A stretch of DNA of 64,000 nt from NCBI GenBank assembly GCA_905221605.1, contig CAJNDS010002151.1, positions 188,001 to 252,000 of the forward strand. Direction: 5' to 3'. A program made the translations under genes and the position numbers. Numbering within the stretch: position 1 is the first letter of the stretch; every line of letters begins with the position of its first letter. Origin of the DNA: Symbiodinium natans (lineage: Eukaryota > Sar > Dinophyceae > Suessiales > Symbiodiniaceae). Below the pieces are notes generated by a model. It had not been told where the DNA came from, did not search any database, and worked only from the letters and a program-made list of their open reading frames with translations. Shown here piece by piece: positions 53,792-63,022 of the stretch.

Positions 53792-53870
53792 ATAATAGGT
53801 ACATGGACCCTAAACCCTAAACCCTTAACCCTTAACCCTTAAACCCTACCATAATAGGTACATGGACCCT
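53792..53870. repeat. Telomeric array inside a family 4 element, between 20-bp direct repeats
   Basis: ATAATAGGTACATGGACCCT occurs at 53792-53811 and 53851-53870. Between are 39 bases of CCCTAAA and CCCTTAA units. The array is joined at ..GGACCCT, where the element itself resembles the repeat. Confidence 0.9.
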
Positions 53871-55745
53871 TTAGGGTAGGCGCCGATGAGAACCGGCGCA
53901 CCAGTTACATGCTCGTGCGGCATGGCGACATTGCCACTTTTTGAGCCCGCGGCCTTGAAAAGGGACGTTGTGAATCAGTGTGGTTTAGGGTTTAGGGTTT
54001 AGGGTTTAGGGTTTAGGGTGTAGGGTTTAGGGTTTAGGGTTTAGGGTATACCAACCCAAAGGATCCATGTACCTAGATAGTACCCTACAGCTACTACATA
54101 GGAAGGCTCTTTAAGGCTGGAAGTATATACTATTTAGGTACATGGATCCTTAGGGCAAGATGGACCGTTATGCGCTGTGATCCCTTAAAGGCCCTTTCTA
54201 GGGTTCATTATGGGGATTTTAAGGCCTAATGGCCCATCCTGGTAAGGCAGAAACCTTCTCAGGCATTGCCGACTTCGCTCTGTTTAGGCTCAATCAACCC
54301 TCGTTCTTCTGAGTCTGAGTCGGGCGGAAGGGTTGGAATCTGAAAATATGAGGGCGACACACACACACTAACAAACTGCCCATGTTTGGAATAGGGAGCC
54401 TGTCACAGTCACAATGACGACTATTTCTCGGCATGCGATAGTGAGTCCTTGTAGGTACTGATACGAAGCCTCAACCTCGAAACCCCTAAACTATCTGAAG
54501 CCACTTGAGGCTGGAAGACTCCCCCCCTCATTCCGAGGAACGCGCTTGGACGACGTTTGCCCTGGCCGCACGTAGGGATCGCAGATCACTTGTCTTTTGG
54601 CTGCGCCAAGACTTACCCCACCCGCGAATAAGGGGCTAATGTAGGGGTCGGAATAATTACGAATAATATTCCCTTATGTTCCCTTTGTACTCATACTATA
54701 GGAACCCCAAAACACGATTCTAATTATTAAGGCCCCTACATTATACGGGGAAGGTGCCCTTTGTGGTGGTAGCCGGGGCGGCAACCTGCACTGTATAGAG
54801 TGGGGTTTGGGCTAGCAGCTAGCAGTGCTGTGCCGCGAGTAGGGCTTACCCTAAACCCCGCCCTGCGAAGGCGGGCTTGAGAGCTTGGGGTTCAGGATAA
54901 GGTCATACGTGTACATGGTTCCCAAAGGATCCAAAAATCTAGCTGTAGTGTATACTTGGGCCTTGGGGAAGGTTCCAAGAATCATTGCCGCGTCCACGGC
55001 ATCCTCAAGAGCAGTCTAAGTCAACACCCTAAAACCTGAACCCTGAACCCTAAACCCTAAACCAACCCTAAACCCATAACTCTTGGCCAGAACCACCATC
55101 CGCCGACGTATTTGACACGGACGCCTCGCTGAGATGCGGCGGCTCCAAAAAAACCGTTCGTCCGCTGAATGACTGAGTCACCTAAGAGAGGGTTTAGGGT
55201 TTAGGGTGTGGGGTTTAGGGTTCCCAATACCCTGAATTCAAGAAATTTTCCCCTACAAGGGTCCATGCACCGTCTTATGATACACTTGGGCCCAAAAGTG
55301 CCTATATAGGAGTTACTTTAAGGGCCAAGTATTCCCGACCCTTAGGGTAGCGTAAGCTATAATAGGGTTCTTCATGGCACCTACACCCTAAACCCTAAAC
55401 CCTAAACCACAGGAGCTGCAGAGAATCACATGAGCACCCGAATCCCTCATGGACTAAATGAACCCTAAACAGGTGTATGGCCCATGTCTTAGCAGATGTT
55501 ATAGCACTAAACCCTAAACCCTAAACCCCAAACCCTAAACCCTAAACCCTAAACCCGTATGACCGCAATGTACATTATGGGGGTTCATCTGGTCCTCAAG
55601 TCCTCGAGGTCTTACGACCATGGGAAGTTCGCCCTAAGCCCTACACCCTAAACCCTAAACTGTAAACCCTAAACCTCAACCCTAAACCCTGAACCCTAAA
55701 GCCTCTCTGTTTCTCTGCCTCCCACACTCCATCGCCATCATCGAA

Positions 55746-56030
55746 CCTGGTAGCCCAGTGGTACACTTGGCTTTTTGTTTCCAGGTTTCCTTATCTAAAG
55801 TAACCAGCCCCCCAACAGGGGTACCCTTATGTAGGATTCCCTTAGAATAAGGACCCCCATAAGGTACCCCTACTAGGACCGGGAGCAGGCCCTTTTTTCC
55901 TCTTTTTGGGGTTGGGGTTCCCTTATAGCCCCCTTAAACCAAAAAGGGTACCCTTGTTATTCCTAGGCTACTCCCGGGTCTACCCTAAACCCTATTATCG
56001 GAAACCCCATATGGTTACTGGGCCACCAAG
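55746..56030. mobile_element. Family 2 element with a nested family 3 element
   Basis: CCTGGTAGCCCAGTGGTACAC at the left edge region and ATGGTTACTGGGCCACCAAG at the right. Inside, 55873-55983 has CTAGGACCGGGAGCAGGCCC..CCCGGGTCTA, a whole family 3 member, and a short CCCTAAA piece. Confidence 0.8.
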
Positions 56031-56375
56031 CGAGTCCACAAACATATGCTGAGCCACAGCATCGGAGCCTCGAGGCAGGCAAGCTCCTGGTTCAGGGTTC
56101 AGGGTTCAGGGTTCAGGGTTTAGGGTTTAGGGTTTAGGGTTTAGGGTTTAGGGTTTAGGGTTTAGGGTTTAGGGTTTAGGGTTTAGGGTTTAGGGAGCAA
56201 CAAGCAGCTTCGCGGGGACCTCCAGATCGACGGCACCAAACCCCCAGGCTGCATGTACCAATACAGTACATACCCTCAGGGTCCATGTACGATCTATAGT
56301 ATATACCTGGGCCCTGGGCCTTAAAAAAGGGGTTCCGGTACATGGACCCTTAGGGATACTTAGCCCTTAAAGTAC

Positions 56376-56493
56376 GTACCCAGAGACTCCAAAACCCCTT
56401 AGCTCAGGAATATACCTTAAATCATACTAGGGTTCCTTTTGAAAAATTTTAAGGCATGTTCCTCAATGAAGGAGTTTTGGAGTCTCTGGGTAC
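56376..56493. mobile_element. Family 6 element with perfect 20-bp inverted ends
   Basis: GTACCCAGAGACTCCAAAAC at 56376-56395 and its exact complement at 56474-56493. It lies within what looks like a family 4 element (halves at about 56278-56375 and 56494-56545). Confidence 0.9.
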
Positions 56494-56549
56494 ATAGGGA
56501 CTGCTTTAAGGCCGAAGTATATGCTGCACGGATACATGGAGCCTTGGGA

Positions 56550-56775
56550 AAGTGGGTGCGTAGATGGCGATTCCACTGGGGGGGGGGTGGGCTGTTGCGT
56601 TGCACGCACTCTGCCTCAGCCCCTAGCTTCAGAATCTCTCAGCCCGTAGCTTCCACGGAAGAGCAAGAAGGTGCCGCCAGCACCTTGCCATGGAGCTGCA
56701 CTTGCGGATTCCGCCAGAGAGGTGGTGCATCACCATCGCGGAGTTCTATGCTTTTGTTCGGGAGGCACTTAAGGG
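56550..56775 (+). CDS. Copy 4 block A
   Basis: HLAMELHLRIPPERWCITIA, EFYAFVREALKGLEAW. Nearly identical to 50189-50440, including the 5' flank, except for a G run near 56578. It probably belongs with the B-E exons at 58332-61011. The donor is not fixed. Confidence 0.65.
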
Positions 56776-57244
56776 CCTGGAAGCCTGGAACGTAGGGACC
56801 CCGGATAGCCGAACAAGAAGTCATTCCATGAGCGTGTTTTACATACGTATGAGTTTTTTAAATTTACAACCTCCTTCCCAAGACCAACCTCCCACTTAAA
56901 AACATAAGTAAACAGATGAATAGATTGGACACACACACATATATATATATATATATAACCTATACAATAGAGCTGCTGGAGACCCGATGTTGATTCTGCG
57001 CATACCAGCACAAGACTTGTAGATGATTGAAGTTAGGGGCCACTCACTACGCGCATGTCAGAGCTTTGACGCCGAACGCTGTGGATCAAGGAGCGGGGGT
57101 GAAGCACATATCTATATATATATATATATTTATTTATTTATATTTTTGTTTTTATTTATTTGTTTGTTTATATGCAGATATAGACATACCATATGTGCAG
57201 ATTAAGATTAGCAGAATGAAGCAGGTTGCCTTCGTATACAACAT

Positions 57245-57246
<2 letters not shown>

Positions 57247-57312
<66 letters not shown>

Positions 57313-57852
57313 AGAGAGAGAGAGGATGAGAGAAGAGACGATGGAGAGAGAGAGGAGGGAGGGAGGGAGGGGGAGGGGGGAGGGGGAGGGAGAGAGGAGA
57401 GAGGGGGAGAGGGGAGAGGGGGGAGGGGGGAGAGGGGGAGAGGGGAGAGGGGGAGAGGGGGGAGAGGGGGAGAGGGGGAGAGGGGGAGAGGGGGAGAGGG
57501 GAGAGGGGGAGAGGGGGAGAGGGGGAGAGGGGGAGAGGGGGGGAGAGGGGGAGGAGAAGAGGGAGAGGGAGAGAGGAGGAGAGAGAGGAGAGAGGGAGAG
57601 AGGGAGAGGGAGAGAGGGAGAGAGGGAGAGAGGGAGAGAGGGAGAGAGGGAGAGAGGGAGCGAGGGAGCGAGGGAGCGAGGGAGCGAGGGAGCGAGGGAG
57701 GGAGCGAGGGAGCGAGGGAGCGAGGGAGCGAGGGAGCGAGGGAGCGAGGGAGCGAGGGAGCGAGGGAGCGAGGGAGCGAGGGAGCGAGGGAGCGAGGGAG
57801 GGAGGGAGGGAGGGAGGGAGGGAGGGAGAGAGGGAGAGAGGGAGAGAGGGAG
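57247..57852. repeat. Long purine microsatellite
   Basis: (GA)n passing to GTGAGA, then GGGGAGA, GGGAGAGA and GGGAGCGA repeats; all purine on one strand apart from rare T and C. The 210-codon Arg/Glu/Gly ORF across it (57326-57958) is an artefact of the repeat. Confidence 0.95.
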
Positions 57853-57937
57853 ACTAGACCTGAAGCCCTCGCAGCAGAGAGCTAGACCTCAAGACCTCGC
57901 AGCAGCCAAAAAGGAAGGGCGTGGCCACCCCGAAACG

Positions 57938-58020
57938 GGTTTAGGGTTTAGGGTTTAGGGTTTAGGGTTTAGGGTTTAGGGTTTAGGGTTTAGGGTTTAG
58001 GGTTTAGGGTTTAGGGTTTA
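57938..58020. repeat. Telomeric array
   Basis: Twelve regular TTTAGGG units, shortly after the purine microsatellite. Confidence 0.95.
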
Positions 58021-58331
58021 CGGCTGAGCTCTTACATGAAAACCCTGAACCTAAGGCTCTAACTAGACCAAAGTAGGTACTCCTTAATGACTTTAGGCCC
58101 CAATGTAGGTGTTATTTGTACGCTTGGAGCCCAACCCTAAACCCGAGATGAACCTTAGGGATACTTGCAAATAATTTGGAATGTTTGGGCACTTTAATTC
58201 CTAAGAAACAGCTAGAATGATAAATTTCGCCGGGGTTCCAAGTTCAGTATCGGAACCCTGAGAGCAAGCCTAAACCCTAAACCCTAAACCCTAAACCCTA
58301 AACCCTAAACCCTAAACCCTAAACGCAAGAG

Positions 58332-61011
58332 GTGCGACGTGTCTGGGCGGCCGGGCAGGTGCCTGAAGGCGAGCCAGGAAGCAACCCGCAACACGGAGAC
58401 CCACAGCATGGCCCAAACCTCTACCAGGCCCTGGGTTTAGGGTTTAGGGTTTAGGGGTTTAGGGGTTTAGGGTTTAGGGTTTAGGGCTTAGGGCTTAGGG
58501 CTTAGGGCTTAGGGTTTAGGGTTTAGGGTTTAGGGTTTAGGGTTTAGGGTTGAAGAATGAGGGTAGCCCAAGGTTAGCTGTTGCGAGTTAGGCCCTTTGG
58601 GCCTTGGGCTGGGGCTTTGGATGATCGGAGCGATTGTGTGTTACATGTTAATTCTGAGCATGCTCCACCCTCGCTTGAAACCCGAAGCTCCAGACCCAGC
58701 CCCCTGGATTGAGTCCACTGGGTCCACTGGAGAGCTGCGGGTAGTTAGGGTTTAGGGTTTAGGGTTTAGGGTTTTAGGGTTTTAGGGTTTTAGGGTTTTA
58801 GGGTTTTAGGGTTTTAGGGTTTTAGGGTTTTAGGGTTTTAGGGTTTTAGGGTTTTAGGGTTTTAGGGTTTAGGGAACAGGGTTCAGGGTTCAGGGTTTAG
58901 GGTTTAGGGTTTAGGCCTGCGCAGTTTCTTGCTGGTAAGTGGGACATGTAATAGTCCTCAGAATCTATACCAATTTGAAAGATAACAGTTCTTATACTTG
59001 GATGTATTCGTAGCTTGTTCGACTTCAAATTCTTTTTCTTGTTCTGTATTTTATTCATTTTCTTTAATACACCAATCTATTACAGGTGCACTTTTCAACT
59101 CAATGCATTGTATAAACAACAAAAACATCCATGTTTGTATTAGTTGTATCAATTAAATCCATTCTTTCAGAAGTTTTACAAGCCTCCACAAAACTTTTAT
59201 TATTTTTTCACGGGTTGCTATGAAAGTCCTTTAGGGTGGGGCTACAATGCCCCACCAGCCAATTGACTGACCTCACATGGTCGGTTCTCTAGATTTTGGT
59301 GTTTGGCTGTGGGTCCTCCTTCTATGTAGGGTACCAACATCGGTAATTGACCACGTATGCCCGCGGCTGCCCCTGAAAGTTTCCTGCGAACGAAAGCATC
59401 TCACAGCCACTCCTTCCCAAACCATCGCGATGCTTCCAGGCTAGTGGGCCCTTCACCACCCCAAACCCTACAAAGTATCCTCAATGACCTGCAATCCCAC
59501 AAATAACGGGAAGGATGTCCATTATGAGTTTGTTTGTGCTTAGGGTGTCAGGGTGTCTAGAAATAAATGCCTCAAGACTTAATGCGGCTGAGAAAAACAC
59601 AAAACCTCTGAGACGCACAAAGGGCCCGAAACCTTGACGTCGAAATCAGGGCGTCTGTAAGGTTTGTGTAAAGTTTAGGGTTTTGGGTTTGGGGTTTGGG
59701 AGTTTAGGGTTTAGGCTTTAGGGTTTAGGGTTTGGCCCCAGAGGTGAACGAGCACTATGTGAAGCCACTCACCCGGGCTGCGGGCAACATGAGCTACGCC
59801 CTGATGACGCTTAGGTACAGATTTCGAACCATCTTTGGGTGCAGGTCTTCTAAGCCCTAAGCCCTAAGCCCTAAACCCTAAGCTCTAAACCCTAAACCCT
59901 AAACCCTGGCAAGTGGCTTGCACTAGAAAAGGTGCACAGGGTTGTTAAAAAAAACAAACAAACCTAGACCCAGGGGATTATGATAGGGCTTCTACTTTTC
60001 TACTCTAATCCCTACTGAGGAGCTGTTAGTATAACAGGGAAACATCCTAAACCCTAAGCCCCAAACCCTAAACCCTAAACCTGTAGATATACGGGGCAAC
60101 ATGCCAGGGGATGGTTGCAAAGCATGCCAAGATTCTTTCCCTTAGGGTTTAGGGTTTAGTTTATAGGGTTTAGGGTTTAGGGTTTAGGGTTTAGGGTTTA
60201 GGGTTTAGGGTTTAGGGTTTAGGGTTTAGGGTTTAGGGTTTAGGGTTTAGGCATCGAGGAGCCCATCTGGATGCTTGCGCAGGTGGCCGAGCCACAAATC
60301 GCCCTCCATCCCTCCGTCCTAAATCACTAGGATGCCCAGTAGTACCCTTATTCCCTTTTTTAGGGGGTTTAGGTTCCCTTATAAACCCCTTTAAGCCCTT
60401 TATAAGCCTTGGTTACTGAACAGCCTAGATCCTAAATCACTTGCTGCTCCTTTCTCCGACTGGCGTAGGTAACCTTTAACCTTTTCGGGGTAGTATAATC
60501 CCCTAGGAATCCCAAAGGTTAACCTTTAATTCCCCTTGGTTACTGGACAACTAAGCATACCTTTCGTTTTCTCCCTGGGGCAAGTAAGGAAGCATCCAGA
60601 AGGACTTCTTTGCCAGGCCTATTTAGACATGATTTGAAAGAAGCAGATGCCTCCCACGCCCAACATCCCCCTAAAGCGCCCCCAATACATCCCCTGAACC
60701 CTACATCAGCCTAACCCTAAAACTCTGAACGGTTTAGAGTTGGGATGTTCCCCCTTGTACTATCAGTCCTTCATAGGGATGATAATGGGGGGGGGGGTAC
60801 TAATTAATCCCCAAGGACTGCAAGTATAAGGGGGAACATCCCAAGTTTAGGGTTTATAGTTTTTGGGGTTAGGGTTGTGGTCCCTAAACCCTAAACCCAA
60901 AGAAACCTAACTCGACCCTGTCGCAGGTGTTCATCTCCCATGCATGGGCAGAGGGCCTTTTCGAGCTGTCCGACCTCGTGTATCGGGGCTGGCCTCGTCT
61001 ACAGCGGCTGA
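58332..61011 (+). CDS. Copy 4 of the TIR-like gene, blocks B to E
   Basis: 58332-58427: VRRVWAAGQVPEGEPGSNPQ, HGDPQHGPNLYQ. GC donor to 59744-59808: VNEHYVKPLTRAAGNMSYAL. GC donor (59809) to 60589-60616: KHPEGLLCQ. GC donor (60617) to 60927: VFISHAWAEGLFELSDLVYR, GWPRLQRLNHL. The E exon here continues further than in copies 2 and 3. No F or G block follows; instead the spliced-leader relic and an unrelated gene begin at 61045, so this copy is probably truncated. Introns contain telomeric arrays (58434-58550, 58746-58915, 60141-60250) and family 8 and 10 elements. Confidence 0.72.
58746..58915. repeat. Telomeric array with homogeneous TTTTAGGG units
   Basis: Begins with TTTAGGG, then about twelve successive TTTTAGGG units (one extra T), then TTTAGGG and TTCAGGG. 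Intronic in copy 4. Confidence 0.95.
58920..59743. other. Intron of copy 4, unique part
   Basis: An AT-rich stretch (58960-59220) followed by mixed unique sequence and a short telomeric array (59675-59730). Nothing coding recognised. Confidence 0.45.
60740..60845. mobile_element. Inverted-repeat mini-element, family 8
   Basis: TTGGGATGTTCCCCCTTGTA at the left, AGTATAAGGGGGAACATCCC at the right, with GGACTG and CAGTCC subterminal arms and a G run in the middle. Intronic in copy 4. Confidence 0.85.
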
Positions 61012-61044
61012 ACCACTTGCCACTCGGACAGGGGTTTAGGGTTC

Positions 61045-61056
61045 TTTTGGCTCAAG
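61045..61056 (+). other. Spliced-leader relic
   Basis: TTTTGGCTCAAG is identical to the last 12 bases of the dinoflagellate spliced leader. It lies 77 bases upstream of an intact intronless ORF. In dinoflagellates such genomic relics mark genes made by reinsertion of trans-spliced cDNA. A telomeric fragment abuts it on the left. Confidence 0.65.
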
Positions 61057-61132
61057 CCATTCTTGCTACGAGGCCCAAGCTGGGCAAGCCCAATTAGGTG
61101 CAGCGATTGAAAGGTCCAGTGCCGCTTCTACA

Positions 61133-61777
61133 ATGGTATCCGAGAGGAATCGGCTGGCTTCGAACATTGCCTTTTCCCTCAGAAAAGCAAAATCCTTGCA
61201 GTTGCAGAGTGTCACAGACATTTTGTCACTTGCCTTGCATACACTGGTGGGTTTAGAAACGGAGCCTTCAACACACTACGCGACTGTTGGTTCAGAGAGA
61301 AGGACAATCAGTTTGTGCGCCGCGCTCGAGCCCAAGTGCCATGACGCAAGTTCTCAAACCACGGCCAAGATGGCGACTGAGAGCGAGTTTGAGGCTTTTG
61401 GTCACCAGCTTTTTGTGCAGACCGAAGAAAAACTTCGAGACTTTCGTTCCTTGATGGACCGCAGTATGAAGCTGTTAGAAGAACGAGCCGCGACCATTGA
61501 GCAGCTGGAGACTAAGCTGTTCCAAGCTGAGCCAAGTGCACCAGCCCCAGATTTGAGACCCCTTGTACATGACCAACCACTTCAGAATGCACAATCTGCC
61601 AAGAGGCAGCGCTTGCACGCAGCACTTCAGCAGATGCAATCCTCGAGCCACGCGTCCATCCGACCTACCGTTGACCTAGAAACCTTGAGAAGACAGCATC
61701 GTGATGAGCGTCTTGCGCAGAAGGCAGCACGTAGGCTTGCAAGGCAGGATGCAGAGCAGAAAGGACCTGGTGTGTAG
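61133..61777 (+). CDS. Intronless coiled-coil protein of unknown function, up to 214 aa
   Basis: Two possible starts: ATG at 61133 (214 aa) or ATG at 61370 (135 aa, AAGATGGCG context), the latter opening MATESEFEAFGHQLFVQTEE. The C-terminal 135 residues are highly charged and helical, with EERAATIEQLETKLFQAE and a basic tail (RDERLAQKAARRLARQDAEQ). No domain recognised. The N-terminus weakly recalls that of the 591-aa protein (KAFGTAV..RREFKDFRTLQ against GHQLFVQ..EKLRDFRSLMD). The spliced-leader relic upstream and lack of introns fit a retroposed gene. An A8 run occurs at 61794-61801, soon after the stop. Confidence 0.75.
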   Translation: MVSERNRLASNIAFSLRKAKSLQLQSVTDILSLALHTLVGLETEPSTHYATVGSERRTISLCAALEPKCHDASSQTTAKMATESEFEAFGHQLFVQTEEKLRDFRSLMDRSMKLLEERAATIEQLETKLFQAEPSAPAPDLRPLVHDQPLQNAQSAKRQRLHAALQQMQSSSHASIRPTVDLETLRRQHRDERLAQKAARRLARQDAEQKGPGV

Positions 61778-62955
61778 ATCGCCTTTTTCCGAGAAAAAAA
61801 AGTGATTGTGTACAGCTATTTTCTTTTCGACGAGTCCTGAGGGGTGGAGGGAGTGTAGCTTTGGACAGTGCTGGCGATGTCACGAGCACGTTGCTGGCCT
61901 TTTCTGAGTGCTCGCAGTTGCCCTGGGGCTCCCTTGCTTGAGTTTCAGTTAGTTTCCTCAGAGGTGTCGGCTCATGCTCGCCTTGCTTGGACAGTAGGGT
62001 GTGCGAGTGCGAGTGGCACTTGACTTCTTGAGAGTGTTGCTGAGACTTTCCGGCCAGGACATCATAGCCCGGATGCAAAAAGGGTTTAGGGTTCAGGGTT
62101 CAGGGTTCAGGGTTTAGGGTTTAGGGTTTAGGGTTTAGGGGGGTTTAGGGGATGGTGGAGGGGTTGTTGAGTTGTTGGTCTCTTTCTGCGGAATGGATGA
62201 TGACGTTTCAGGTGCGGTCATGGGGTAGAACTGTCAAGTCTAGGTTGCTTATGGTGCTTTGTGTGTGCGGTTTCTCTCACACACCTTCGAGAGTATCAAG
62301 AACCGCGTGTTGTCCTCGCAGCCTTGGAATAAACCCTAAACCCTACCTGGGAAACCCAAACCCTACAGAATTTTAGTAGTTTCAACTAAAACTGGTTTTG
62401 CCCAGTGGATGGCGGAAACCCCACGAAATGGCGGAAACAGCTGCTTAAGGGTTTGGTGGGCAAGAATTGGGATTGAAGTTTTTTGACAAACGGTCTTTGG
62501 AAGATGCCTTTTTTCAGTCCTGTGATTGCGTTTTTCATTTTCTGAGATCGCGTTTTTCGTGTGCAGTAGGTTGATGCTCCAGCGGCATCGCGCAGAGCAT
62601 GTACTATGTCTCGATCAACGAAGATCGACCATAAACCTACAATACTTAAACCCTTAATGCTATGGACCCTAAACCCCTAAAACCCTAAGCCCAACACTGC
62701 AGAACTGTGACCGTTGTGCAGAGCATGTACGATGCCTCGCATGCACGCCAAATCCTTGTTCCGACGCTTTAACCCAAGCCCTAAACCCTGAAAAGAGAGC
62801 TCTTGCCATTGCTCCCTGACTGTGCTTCGAAGATTGGCGCTTCTCCAGCCCAAACACCCTATAAAACATTCGCAACCCTAAGCCCATATCATGCAAGACC
62901 TTAAATTAAGCTTTAAACCAACACACTGAACTTTCGTGCGATGGCTCCACCGGAA

Positions 62956-63022
<67 letters not shown>

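Larger units (their letters stand above)
53177..56549. other. Spacer with many mini-elements
   Basis: 53177-53700 is unique sequence (probable 3' flank of the membrane-protein gene). Then: family 4 elements at 53709-53873 (split by a telomeric array), 54058-54150, 55257-55346 and 56278-56371; a family 2 element at 55746-56030 containing a family 3 element; telomeric arrays at 53983-54050, 55380-55410, 55508-55555 and 56090-56195; and a perfect-ended family 6 element at 56376-56493. No coding similarity was found. Confidence 0.6.

Noticed and set aside
57326-57958. 210-codon Arg/Glu/Gly-rich ORF
   Set aside because: Translation of a purine microsatellite; no stops can arise in such a repeat, and composition explains it fully.
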